Notes under the pieces: model-generated
The model's database searches: none
The model's input: only the letters and a program-made list of their open reading frames with translations
What the model was told of the DNA's origin: nothing
Program-made: the position numbers and the translations under genes
Shown here: in pieces, positions 33,215-41,606 of the stretch
How the letters are laid out: each line of letters begins with the position of its first letter
Position numbering within the stretch: the first letter of the stretch is position 1
NCBI RefSeq assembly: GCF_023284045.1
Contig: NZ_JAKIKQ010000027.1
Coordinates: 1-48,098 of the forward strand
Source of the DNA: Shewanella kaireitica
GTDB taxonomy: Bacteria; Pseudomonadota; Gammaproteobacteria; Enterobacterales; Shewanellaceae
Direction of reading: 5' to 3'
DNA: 48,098 bases

Positions 33215-33627
33215 TGAAACTAGACAATAACCATAGTTACCTCAATCAACTTAGCGCCTCCGAGCTAATTCAAGCCAATGGCGAACACGGCGCACTTAAA
33301 TTAGTAAGCCAACAGTTTGAAGCCCAGTTCCTGCAAACGGTACTGAAGCAGATGCGCTCAGCGTCAGATGTGATGGCAGATAAAGATAGTCCGCTCTCTT
33401 CACAGAACAATGGCATGTACCGTGATTGGCATGATGCCGAGCTTGCAGGGCGACTCAGCCAGATGCAAAGCACCGGTCTTGCGAGCGTAATGAGTAAACA
33501 ATTGGAGGGCGCACTTAAGTCTCAGCCAGAGATGGTCGCTTCTAATAATCATACAACTGCAAATGCCAATACCACCGCAATGCAACCAGCACTTATTGTG
33601 CCGTTCATTCCCAAGGTAAAAGAGTAG
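33214..33627 (+). CDS. flgJ: FlgJ, short form with only the rod-scaffold domain
   Basis: 137 residues containing the N-terminal FlgJ domain: LVSQQFEAQFLQTVLKQMRSAS and then YRDWHDAELAGRLSQMQSTGLASVMSKQL. The muramidase domain of enterobacterial FlgJ is absent, so peptidoglycan opening must rely on a separate enzyme not present in this window. Short FlgJ is common in lateral systems. Confidence 0.9.
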   Translation: MKLDNNHSYLNQLSASELIQANGEHGALKLVSQQFEAQFLQTVLKQMRSASDVMADKDSPLSSQNNGMYRDWHDAELAGRLSQMQSTGLASVMSKQLEGALKSQPEMVASNNHTTANANTTAMQPALIVPFIPKVKE

Positions 33628-33634
33628 TAACGCC

Positions 33635-33652
33635 AGCGGCAGCGATGCCGCT
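33635..33652. other. Hairpin between flgJ and flgK
   Basis: Perfect 7-bp stem AGCGGCA / TGCCGCT with loop GCGA. No T-run, so not a classical terminator. It may stabilise mRNA ends or attenuate read-through into flgK. Confidence 0.5.
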
Positions 33653-33676
33653 AATGACAAGATATAAGGACACAAT

Positions 33677-35050
33677 ATGAGCATGCTCAATATTGGTATG
33701 TCGGGACTCAACGCCAGTATGGCGGCCCTTAATGCCACCTCGAACAACGTTGCTAATGCCATGGTGCCTGGTTATTCGCGCCAGCAAGTCATGATGAGCT
33801 CTGTAGGTAACGGAGTTTACGGCAGTGGCTCTGGGGTGATGGTAGACGGCGTGCGTCGTATATCCGATCAATATGAAGTTGCCCAGTTGTGGAACACCAC
33901 CAGCAACCTAGGATTTGCTAAAGTGCAATCCAGTTACTTTGGTCAAGTGGAACAAGTATTCGGCTCTGAAGGCAATAGTATCTCTGCCGGGTTAGACTTG
34001 TTATTTGCTTCGCTTAACTCTGCCATGGAGCAACCAAACGAAATTGCTTACCGTCAAGGTGTGCTCAATGAAGCAAGAGCCATCAGCCAAAGGTTTAACT
34101 CTATCAGTGAAGGCGTCAACTCTCAGATCACTCAGGTCGAAGGCCAGATTGGCGCTTCAGCCAAAGAGATTAATGCCCAACTAGAAAGCATCGCTAAATT
34201 CAATGCCGAAATCCAAGCGGCAAACGCCAATGGTAATGTGCCGTTAGCACTGCTAGATGCCCGTGATGCTGCGATTGATGACCTCTCTGAGATTGTCGAT
34301 GTAAAAGTCGTTGAAGGGTCTAATGGACTGGTGAACATCTCGTTGGCACAGGGTCAACCTTTACTTGCAGGAACAACAGCATCAAAAATTCAAGTATCAC
34401 CCGATCCCGCTAATCCGCAATTTAGCCAGATTAGTATCCAGTTCGGTCAATCTAACTTTCCTCTCGATGAAAAAGCCGGTGGCAGCTTAGGAGCGTTAGT
34501 TGATTACCGCGATAACAGCCTAGTTGATTCAATGGCTTTTATCGACGAGCTTGCCAAAACCATCGCAGATGAATTCAATGCGGTACTTGCTGGCGGAACG
34601 GATCTGAATGGCAATCCACCCACTCAAGAGCTATTTAGTTATGACCCCAATAACCCTGCGGGTAGCATAAAGATCACCAACGGCTTTAATGCTGATATGT
34701 TGGCATTTGGTCAAGATGGCACTCCTGGAGACAACAGTAACCTTAAAGAACTGGTGGAATTAGCAAGTGCTAACTTTACCTTTAACTCTCTTGGCGTTGA
34801 TACCACCATGGGAGATGCCTTCGCCAGTAAAGTGGGCGAATTAGGTTCTGCTTCTCGCCAAGCGCAAATGGCAGAAGACACAGCCGTCAAACTGCAAATG
34901 GAAGCACAATCACAATGGGCAAGTACTAGTGGGGTAAACATGGATGAAGAGGGAACGAACCTCATTATCTATCAACAATCCTATCAGGCAAACGCTAAGG
35001 TCATTTCGACTGCAGATCAGCTTTTCCAGACCATTTTAAACAGTATCTAA
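33677..35050 (+). CDS. flgK: FlgK, hook-filament junction protein HAP1
   Basis: 457 residues. N-terminal MSMLNIGMSGLNASMAALNATSNNVANAMVPGYSRQ and C-terminal ASTSGVNMDEEGTNLIIYQQSYQANAKVISTADQLFQTILNSI are diagnostic. It is the first junction protein between hook and filament and a client of FlgN. It follows flgJ by 50 bases that hold a hairpin. Confidence 0.95.
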   Translation: MSMLNIGMSGLNASMAALNATSNNVANAMVPGYSRQQVMMSSVGNGVYGSGSGVMVDGVRRISDQYEVAQLWNTTSNLGFAKVQSSYFGQVEQVFGSEGNSISAGLDLLFASLNSAMEQPNEIAYRQGVLNEARAISQRFNSISEGVNSQITQVEGQIGASAKEINAQLESIAKFNAEIQAANANGNVPLALLDARDAAIDDLSEIVDVKVVEGSNGLVNISLAQGQPLLAGTTASKIQVSPDPANPQFSQISIQFGQSNFPLDEKAGGSLGALVDYRDNSLVDSMAFIDELAKTIADEFNAVLAGGTDLNGNPPTQELFSYDPNNPAGSIKITNGFNADMLAFGQDGTPGDNSNLKELVELASANFTFNSLGVDTTMGDAFASKVGELGSASRQAQMAEDTAVKLQMEAQSQWASTSGVNMDEEGTNLIIYQQSYQANAKVISTADQLFQTILNSI

Positions 35051-35059
35051 GGATCTCTT

Positions 35060-35977
35060 ATGCGCGTAAGTATGCTCAACCTTTACAGCAATAACTTGCA
35101 AAGCTTACAAAACTCAACGGCTGACATCTCTAAGCTAAACCAGATGATGGCGACGGGTAAGTCGATACTGCGTCCCTCCGATGATCCAATTGGATCAGTT
35201 AAGGTTATTGGCGGTCAGCGTGATTTAGCGGCAACTAATCAGTACATTAAAAATACTGAGTCACTGAGCACCAGTTTCAGCCGCGCCGAGACTTACATGT
35301 CGAGTATGGTTGAACTGCAATCTCGTATGCGAGAAATTACCGTGGCAGCAAATAATGGCAGCCTGTCGCCAGAAGATAGAGCAGCCTATGCCGCTGAGAT
35401 GACCGAGTTGTTAGAAGCATTTACTGACACTGTGAATGCTAAAGATGAAGGCGGTAACTACCTTTTCTCAGGCAATCTCACCGACACAGCCCCTATTAGC
35501 CAAGACGCCAGTGGCAATTACGTTTATCAAGGTGATAATAACCATCGCGAAGTGCAAACTTCTGGCTCCTCTTGGATGACAGCTAATGTCACGGCATCGG
35601 AGTTTATGTTTTCCAATGGTAGTACCGATATCCTTAACCAAACCAAAGACTTTATCGCTGTATTAAACGATCCAAGTTTAGCACCAGGTGACCCGGCCTT
35701 TAGCCAAGGTGCAACCGACATGCTAACCAGTTTAGATGATACACTCACCAGTATTAGCTCTGCGATAACTGACATTGGTGGTAAACAAAATACCATTAGT
35801 CTGATTCAAACCTCCCATGAAGAGCGGGTACTGTTTAATGAAGAGGTTATCGGCGAAACGGAAGGGCTAGATTACGCCCAGGCCACTGCAGAGTTTAATC
35901 TAAAGCTAACTGCACTTAAGGTCACCCAGCAAACATTCGTGCAGGTGACGCAACTATCACTGTTTAACCATATGTAA
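35060..35977 (+). CDS. flgL: FlgL, hook-filament junction protein HAP3
   Basis: 305 residues with a flagellin-like N-terminus (SLQNSTADISKLNQMMATGKSILRPSDDPIGSVKVI) and C-terminal helix (YAQATAEFNLKLTALKVTQQTFVQVTQLSLFNHM). It sits between FlgK and the LafA filament. It lies 9 bases after flgK. Confidence 0.94.
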   Translation: MRVSMLNLYSNNLQSLQNSTADISKLNQMMATGKSILRPSDDPIGSVKVIGGQRDLAATNQYIKNTESLSTSFSRAETYMSSMVELQSRMREITVAANNGSLSPEDRAAYAAEMTELLEAFTDTVNAKDEGGNYLFSGNLTDTAPISQDASGNYVYQGDNNHREVQTSGSSWMTANVTASEFMFSNGSTDILNQTKDFIAVLNDPSLAPGDPAFSQGATDMLTSLDDTLTSISSAITDIGGKQNTISLIQTSHEERVLFNEEVIGETEGLDYAQATAEFNLKLTALKVTQQTFVQVTQLSLFNHM

Positions 35978-35994
35978 CAAGGTACCGCTAACTA

Positions 35995-37014
35995 ATGCTC
36001 CATGGGATTACTGACACATTAAATATCCAGCAGCGCAGCCAATCGGTTGCGCCAGCCATGGGTGCCCAACAAGTACCTAATGAGCAACAGGTCGCAAATA
36101 CTGCAGCAATTCCAACTCATCGACTTGAAAGTTATAGCAAGTGGGCAAAAGTTACTCAAGGGCAGCATAAAATCAGCGCCTCTCAGGTTGCAGAACAAGG
36201 ATTACAACAGGTAAAAGCGCTGCTTAAGCAACTGCATAACCAGGTAAAGCAATCCCTTAGCAAGCAACAGAGTGTTCAGCAGCAAGCAAGAACAAAGCAG
36301 TTGCAGAGCCAGCTTGCTCAGCTTGATATCAGCTACCAAAATAAACCCTTGGTTGATCATCAACTCAACCTTATTTCCGCAGCAAGACCGGCAGCTAAAC
36401 ATAACTTCAGTTTAAAATCTGTCGACTTAAGTGTTGCCAAATTGCGTGATGAATACATTACCATTCAACTGGGCAGCGACAGTTCTAGGGTGTTGTTACC
36501 CGCCAATGAAAATGCCAACAATTTAGTGCAACACCTTAACAGTGCGCTAAAACCTTTGGACATACAAGCCGCTGTAGATAGAAATGGCAAGTTCATCTTC
36601 CAAGGCAGCAAGTCGCAATGGCAGCAGGTACAAGCTGGATTATTGATGACCGGGCAAGGACAACGCTTACCCGCTGGTGAGGCGAGAAGCATTAAAGTTA
36701 GTGAAGAACTCAATTGGCAAGATCCCAGAGAGTGGCGTTTTGGCAGCAACGAAGAGCTCAAACAAGCGATGGCAAAAATCGCTAAATCAATGCACAAAGT
36801 AGAATTGCAGTTACAGGAACTGGCTGAAAGTAAGCAAAAGATCCAGCAACAACTGCAACGCATCAATAGCCAAAAACCAACGTCTGCCGATCTAGAGACG
36901 ACCATGACTCAGTTGACGAACTTAATGCAACCCTCGCCTTTTAATTTACAAGTCACCTCTTTAATGGCGCAAGCCAATATGACCCGCACCCAAGTATCTG
37001 CATTGCTAACATAA
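35995..37014 (+). CDS. lafW: LafW-like putative hook-associated protein
   Basis: 339 residues, no signal peptide. A Gln/Lys-rich coiled coil (residues ~60-110, VKALLKQLHNQVKQSLSKQQ) is followed by a central domain with YITIQLGSDSSRVLLP, then LNSALKPLDIQAAVDRNGKFIFQGSKSQWQQV, and a second coiled coil (MHKVELQLQELAESKQKIQQQLQ). The central segment resembles accessory domains of flagellins and cap proteins. Position directly after flgL matches lafW of lateral/Flag-2 clusters, and that is the main ground for the name. Its role in the filament junction is inferred. Confidence 0.55.
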   Translation: MLHGITDTLNIQQRSQSVAPAMGAQQVPNEQQVANTAAIPTHRLESYSKWAKVTQGQHKISASQVAEQGLQQVKALLKQLHNQVKQSLSKQQSVQQQARTKQLQSQLAQLDISYQNKPLVDHQLNLISAARPAAKHNFSLKSVDLSVAKLRDEYITIQLGSDSSRVLLPANENANNLVQHLNSALKPLDIQAAVDRNGKFIFQGSKSQWQQVQAGLLMTGQGQRLPAGEARSIKVSEELNWQDPREWRFGSNEELKQAMAKIAKSMHKVELQLQELAESKQKIQQQLQRINSQKPTSADLETTMTQLTNLMQPSPFNLQVTSLMAQANMTRTQVSALLT

Positions 37015-37022
37015 GAAAACGC

Positions 37023-37042
37023 CAGCAAGTCATCGCTGGCAG
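37023..37042. terminator. Hairpin between convergent lafW-like gene and fliB
   Basis: GCCAGC / GCTGGC with an 8-nt loop in the 34-base space between converging stops. No T-run; terminator function inferred from position only. Confidence 0.35.
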
Positions 37043-37048
37043 TTGTGG

Positions 37049-38224
37049 TTAATTCATCAAAGTTAAGATTGCTGGTAGCTCATCAAAGCCGCATTTATTG
37101 AGCAGATCAACCACATACTTACTGAAATTAGCTTTGTGTTGTCTACTCGTGTGGTAAACCTGAAAACACATAATAATGTCATGCTCAGTCAGGCCTTGTT
37201 TATCAGCAGCAATAGCCGCGAGATAGCTGCGCAACATAAAGTAATCAACCATCATCAACCTAAATGCTTCAGTCGGGCTTAACTTATCTACCTGCGGAAA
37301 GTTCATATGGTAAAAATAATAAAATAAGTATCGGTTGAAGAGATCTTGATGCTTCTCAAGCGCAGGCAAAGCATGTTGCTCCCAAGCATTATTAAGCTGC
37401 TTTACACTAAAGTTACCCTCTTCATCTACCACACGGCATACCGCTTGATTGATCACCTCAAACCTTGCTCGCCCCCGAACAGGCTTATTGGTATTTAGCC
37501 ACAAATGGATTGAGGTAAAAGCATGCATTTTCTGCAATTCTGTATCTTGATTAAAACTGGCAACATGGTGCTTTAATTCGCCGCTATCGGCCAAAGTAAG
37601 CAACTGCTGAAACATCGTATCTATGCTGCTTGAATTTTGTATAAGCTGCTTAGCTGACTCAACTGTTTTCATTAGAATCCCAATTGCAGTCAAACTATGG
37701 CTAATCTCTAACTTTTCATTGAGCAGCAGTTGAATAGAGTAATCATGTGCTTTTTGAGCCCATAAAGGAGTAACCTCAAACTGGTTTTTATGGGATACCG
37801 TCATACGTTCAAAATGAAATGCATTCGGCTTCAATAGAATCAATCGAGCTGCTTCAGGGCAAGATAACGACAGGCTTTCATATCGATCACCATCCTTCAT
37901 ATGAGACATTCTTGGATAGGTCTTACAAGTGTGACTAAGCAGTGACTCACCTGCTTTGGCATGGATCTGACACAATTGTTTTTCGTCTAAAAAGCCACAA
38001 GCTCCCTCTTGGTTTAGCACCGCTTTTGCCCATGCGTCTTCACTTTTCTTAACTTTTTTTAACGCCTTTTGCGCTAGTACTTTTAACTCAGAATTAGCGA
38101 GGGTCTTCTTGTAACTTTGCTTATCAATATAGATATTCCAACCATAACAGCAGCTGTCTTCACACTCACTACCGATACAATTAAATTGAGTAACAAAACT
38201 GGGTCTAACAAGTGACTTTTCCAT
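37049..38224 (-). CDS. fliB: FliB, flagellin lysine-N-methylase
   Basis: 391 residues. The N-terminus reads RPSFVTQFNCIGSECEDSCCYGW, the cysteine-rich FliB signature, with more cysteines in CGFLDEKQLCQIH and LLSHTCKTYPRM (about residues 75-110). Family members transfer methyl groups to flagellin lysines and are reported to need an iron-sulphur cluster. GAGG lies 6 bases before the ATG. It is transcribed away from lafA, suggesting that the lateral flagellin is its substrate. The C-terminal 200 residues are helical without recognisable motifs. Confidence 0.9.
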   Translation of the reverse strand: MEKSLVRPSFVTQFNCIGSECEDSCCYGWNIYIDKQSYKKTLANSELKVLAQKALKKVKKSEDAWAKAVLNQEGACGFLDEKQLCQIHAKAGESLLSHTCKTYPRMSHMKDGDRYESLSLSCPEAARLILLKPNAFHFERMTVSHKNQFEVTPLWAQKAHDYSIQLLLNEKLEISHSLTAIGILMKTVESAKQLIQNSSSIDTMFQQLLTLADSGELKHHVASFNQDTELQKMHAFTSIHLWLNTNKPVRGRARFEVINQAVCRVVDEEGNFSVKQLNNAWEQHALPALEKHQDLFNRYLFYYFYHMNFPQVDKLSPTEAFRLMMVDYFMLRSYLAAIAADKQGLTEHDIIMCFQVYHTSRQHKANFSKYVVDLLNKCGFDELPAILTLMN

Positions 38225-38465
38225 GATCAGCCTCTTTTCATTTCAAGATGCTATAAAAAGGCGACTCTGTATGGGTTTTTCTAAAGTAATTTAAGCGCAA
38301 ATTTCAGCTAAAAGCATAAAAAAGCAAAAATAATTAACTCATATTTTCAACAGCTTAAATGAATACAGTTGAATAAATTTTATCTGAATTTTCAGTTTTG
38401 ATTTTGGCGGTCGTTTTATCAATTGTGACACACAATAATTCTTCGAATGCCTAAAGGAATACACT

Positions 38466-39272
38466 ATGTTATCAGTTCATACTAACTATGCTTCACTGGT
38501 TTCTCAAAACTCTGTAACTAAAAACAATGACTTACTAAGCAACGCTATGGAGCGTCTATCGACTGGTCTACGTATCAATAGTGCAGCTGATGATGCTGCT
38601 GGTCTTCAAATCGCAACTCGCCTAAATGCCAACGTAACAGGCATGGAAACGGCTAGCCGTAACGTCAACGATGCAACGTCAATGCTACAAACTGCTGATG
38701 GCGCACTCGATGAGTTATCAACAATCGCTAACCGTCAAAAAGAGCTTGCAACTCAAGCAGCTAACGGCGTGAACTCTGCTGAAGATTTGAAAGCAATTAA
38801 CGCTGAATTCCAAGAGCTTACGAAAGAGATCACTCGTATTGTTGATAACACTGAATACTCAGGCAACAAACTGTTTGATACATTGAGTGCTGGTGTTGAA
38901 TTCCAAATTGGTGCAGGCGCAACTGAACAACTTTCAGTTACTGTAGCCAAAGCAGACCTTGCAGGTGTAACTGATGATATTTCAGCTGCTGGTGCAGCTA
39001 AAGGTGCTATCGATAAGATTGATACCTTTATCGACAAAGTGGGCACACAGCGCTCTACACTAGGTGCAAACATCAACCGTCTAGGTCACACAGGTTCTAA
39101 CCTTGCTAACGTGACTGAAAACACTAAAGCCGCTGCTGGCCGCATCATGGATGCTGATTTCGCTGTTGAATCTGCCAACATGACCAAAAACCAACTATTA
39201 GTGCAAGCAGGTACAAACATCCTGTCTTCTGCCAACCAAAACACTGGTTTGGTTATGGGTCTATTGGGCTAA
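38466..39272 (+). CDS. lafA: LafA, lateral flagellin
   Basis: 268 residues. Conserved N-terminal D0/D1 (NSVTKNNDLLSNAMERLSTGLRINSAADDAAGLQIATRL) and C-terminal D1/D0 (ADFAVESANMTKNQLLVQAGTNILSSANQNTGLVMGLLG) flank a very short variable region (~residues 155-190, lysine-containing), the potential site of FliB methylation. A single flagellin gene is seen. AAAGGAA precedes the ATG and a strong terminator follows. Expression should depend on LafS, though I could not find a convincing sigma-28 promoter in the 241 bases upstream. Confidence 0.96.
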   Translation: MLSVHTNYASLVSQNSVTKNNDLLSNAMERLSTGLRINSAADDAAGLQIATRLNANVTGMETASRNVNDATSMLQTADGALDELSTIANRQKELATQAANGVNSAEDLKAINAEFQELTKEITRIVDNTEYSGNKLFDTLSAGVEFQIGAGATEQLSVTVAKADLAGVTDDISAAGAAKGAIDKIDTFIDKVGTQRSTLGANINRLGHTGSNLANVTENTKAAAGRIMDADFAVESANMTKNQLLVQAGTNILSSANQNTGLVMGLLG

Positions 39273-39297
39273 ATCTTCCTCCCTCCCAATTTTCTTC

Positions 39298-39321
39298 AAA
39301 GGGCCTTTTGGCCCTTTTTTT
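39298..39321 (+). terminator. Rho-independent terminator after lafA
   Basis: AAAGGGCC / GGCCCTTT with loop TTTT and a continuing T-run to 39321. Isolates the highly expressed flagellin gene from lafB. Confidence 0.9.
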
Positions 39322-39505
39322 ATTTGCCGCTCTCTCTTCAGAACCGCCCCACTAATGTCGCCTTATTAACACTATACGATTGGCTCTTTAAAGCGATTTT
39401 AAAAGCGGAAGTATAGCTTCCCTAGTGTCACGAACAACGGAAATACATTCGCTTTCAGCACATTGAACATATTTTAAAACCTTTTAAAAACATACGATTA
39501 ACCTT

Positions 39506-39521
39506 TGGCACAAACATTGCC
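39506..39521 (+). promoter_or_regulatory. Sigma-54 promoter of the lafB operon
   Basis: TGGCAC-AAACA-TTGCC, with GG (39507) and GC (39519) in exact -24/-12 phase. Initiation is expected near 39532, 15 bases before the lafB ATG with its GGAGG. Presumed target of LafK. Confidence 0.8.
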
Positions 39522-39546
39522 ATACCAGTTAGATTGGAGGAGCGTA

Positions 39547-40920
39547 ATGATTTCAGGAATGAGTGCAGCAACATTTGCAGAGCAGCTTATATCGGCTGAG
39601 CGCATGGGCAAAGATCAACTTTTTAAAACCAGTATGACCAAGCATCAAAATCAACTTGACGCATATGACATCTTAGAAAGTAGCCTTAAAAGAATGACCA
39701 GTAAACTTGAAGCGATTAATGGGGATGCTTTTGAAAGTAAAACCTCATCGATCAGCGATGAAAGTGCCTCAATTACAGTCGATAGCGATGCACCTGCAGG
39801 CACTTACGATCTTTATGTAAAGCAGCTAGCGCAATCTCACCAACTGTCCAAAAGTTTTGCGAGTGAAACCGAGGTACTACCCACAACAGGCGTGTTGAGT
39901 ATTCAAGTTGGGCCCAATGCCGCAGACACCATCGATATTGATATGGCAGCACTCAATGCTGATGGTACTCGCACCGTCGCCGACCTTAGAGATGCAATCA
40001 ACAACCATGCTGACAATCCAGGAGTACAAGCTTCATTAGTCAGAACCGGCGGCCAAGTAGAGCTGATGATGACATCCAAAGAGTCAGGAGCCGTCAATAG
40101 TGTCGATGTCAAAATGGATGGTGTCGACTGGGGCATGACCGAAAGAAAAGCAGCTCAAGATGCCGAAGTCACTCTAAACGGCATTGATATAACCAGCAGT
40201 AGTAATTATTTGGGTAATGTTATTGATGGTGTGTCTATTGAGTTAAACCAGGCGCACGCTATCGGTGACAGCAGCACCATTAAAATTGAATCCGACTCCA
40301 GCTCTAGTGAACAAGCGGTAGAAGACTTTGTTGACTCTTTCAATGAGCTAATGGATCAAATCAACCAACTCACACGCTCCATGGGAAGCTCAGTTGTTGA
40401 TGAAAGCAACAAAGATAAAGAGGACGATGACAAAGATAAAGAGGACGATGATGAGGATGCTCCCTCTTCAATCACAGAAGATCAGCTTGGGGTATTAAAG
40501 GGCGACTCCAGCTTAAGAATGCTGCAAAACAGTATGCGTAATAGCGTATTTGAAGCCGCGCCTAATGGCATGCGTTTATCTGACGTCGGTATCGAGATGA
40601 CCCGCGACGGCAAGCTAAGTATTGATGAAGACAAACTTAGCCAAGCACTAAAGGATGATCCCGATGCTATTAAAGAGATGTTCACCGCCAGCGGCAGTTA
40701 TGTCGATCGAATTGACACCATTATCGACCCATTCACTAAGTCTAGTGGCTACTTAGATCTAAAACAGAGCAACCTAGACAAACAGATCGATAGAGTCGAA
40801 GACAGCATGTCTAGACATGACTATCAAATGCAACAGCGCTATCAAATCTATCTATCCCAATTTACCGCTATGGAAAACACCATTAACCAACTTAATTCAG
40901 CCAGCGCGCTGTTTTATTAA
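39547..40920 (+). CDS. lafB: LafB, filament cap protein (FliD)
   Basis: 457 residues from the ATG at 39547, which has GGAGG 7 bases upstream; an upstream frame start at 39505 would lie inside the sigma-54 promoter and is rejected. N-terminal FliD domain (ISGMSAATFAEQLISAERMGKDQLF), central SSITVDSDAPAGTYDLYVKQLAQSH-type region, and C-terminal LDKQIDRVEDSMSRHDYQMQQRYQIYLSQFTAMENTINQLNSA. An unusual acidic tandem repeat, KDKEDDD twice (nucleotides 40411-40452), sits around residues 289-302. LafB caps the filament and folds exported LafA. Confidence 0.93.
   Translation: MISGMSAATFAEQLISAERMGKDQLFKTSMTKHQNQLDAYDILESSLKRMTSKLEAINGDAFESKTSSISDESASITVDSDAPAGTYDLYVKQLAQSHQLSKSFASETEVLPTTGVLSIQVGPNAADTIDIDMAALNADGTRTVADLRDAINNHADNPGVQASLVRTGGQVELMMTSKESGAVNSVDVKMDGVDWGMTERKAAQDAEVTLNGIDITSSSNYLGNVIDGVSIELNQAHAIGDSSTIKIESDSSSSEQAVEDFVDSFNELMDQINQLTRSMGSSVVDESNKDKEDDDKDKEDDDEDAPSSITEDQLGVLKGDSSLRMLQNSMRNSVFEAAPNGMRLSDVGIEMTRDGKLSIDEDKLSQALKDDPDAIKEMFTASGSYVDRIDTIIDPFTKSSGYLDLKQSNLDKQIDRVEDSMSRHDYQMQQRYQIYLSQFTAMENTINQLNSASALFY
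40411..40452 (+). repeat. 21-bp tandem repeat within lafB
   Basis: Two copies of a 21-bp unit differing only in the last base, encoding KDKEDDD twice. In frame, so copy-number change would lengthen or shorten the acidic linker without frameshift. Confidence 0.85.
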
Positions 40921-40933
40921 GGAAGCCTAACAA

Positions 40934-41314
40934 ATGTTGAATGAGCACGATCCGTTTAATGCTTACAAACAGACCTCACTCGATGCTAGAGCCGCTGCGG
41001 CAAACCCACATGAAATGGTGCGAATGCTACTAGATGGACTCTTAGAAGAGATCGAAAGAGCCAGCGGTTTTATGCAACGCCGCAGCTATGAGGACAAGGG
41101 GCAAAGTATCAATAAGTGCCTCAACATCGTTCACGGACTCGACTCAATGTTAGATCTTGAAAGCGGCGGTGAAGTCGCCGCTGGGCTCAACCGCCTGTAT
41201 GACTACTGCAGCCGTCAACTCGTGACAGCCAGCGTAGAGAATAGTATCGAGGCGCTAGCGCCAATAACAAAGGTAATAACCAATGTCAGAGAAGGTTGGA
41301 CCAACCTCAATTAA
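40934..41314 (+). CDS. lafC: LafC, flagellin chaperone (FliS)
   Basis: 126 residues with the FliS core: YKQTSLDARAAAANPHEMVRMLLDGLLEEIERASGFMQRRSYEDKGQSINKCLNIVHGLDSMLDLESGGEVAAGLNRLYDYCSRQL. It binds the disordered C-terminus of LafA before export. It lies 13 bases after lafB and overlaps the next gene by 32 bases. Confidence 0.94.
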   Translation: MLNEHDPFNAYKQTSLDARAAAANPHEMVRMLLDGLLEEIERASGFMQRRSYEDKGQSINKCLNIVHGLDSMLDLESGGEVAAGLNRLYDYCSRQLVTASVENSIEALAPITKVITNVREGWTNLN

Positions 41315-41606
41315 GCAATGGCTTTACTTTGAGAAGGCACTCCAATTTCACGCTAAAGCCGAGGACTGGCAAGCACTTGAAAAGGTGAATTCCAAGATGA
41401 TTTCAGCGTTAACAGCTGCGGGAAAGCCGAGTAATAGGCAGCAGCTCCTTGCCCGTAGATCACTGGCTGCAGTCCATCAAGCAGTGGTTAAGCAGTTAGA
41501 ACAAGCTAAAGCGAAACTGGCGATTGAAATGAGTCAATTTCAGCAACAACAAGATGGGCTAGCCGCTTATCAACTGACTCAATTGAGCGGAGAAGATTAT
41601 GATTAG
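41283..41606 (+). CDS. lafD: LafD, FliT-like export chaperone
   Basis: 107 residues, helical, with DWQALEKVNSKMISAL and long Gln/Lys helices (VHQAVVKQLEQAKAKLAIEMSQFQQQQ). Sequence alone is weak, but the size and place between lafC and lafE match lafD/fliT of lateral clusters. It probably chaperones the LafB cap. It overlaps lafE by 8 bases. Confidence 0.7.
   Translation: MSEKVGPTSIKQWLYFEKALQFHAKAEDWQALEKVNSKMISALTAAGKPSNRQQLLARRSLAAVHQAVVKQLEQAKAKLAIEMSQFQQQQDGLAAYQLTQLSGEDYD

Noticed and set aside
38225..38465. Sigma-28 promoter for lafA
   Set aside because: Several TAAA and GGCGGTCG-like pieces are present, but none combine with the right spacing to a GCCGATAA-type -10; not supported.
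39505..39546. 14-residue N-terminal extension of LafB
   Set aside because: It lies over and upstream of the sigma-54 promoter, so it could not be on that transcript; the ATG at 39547 has GGAGG.
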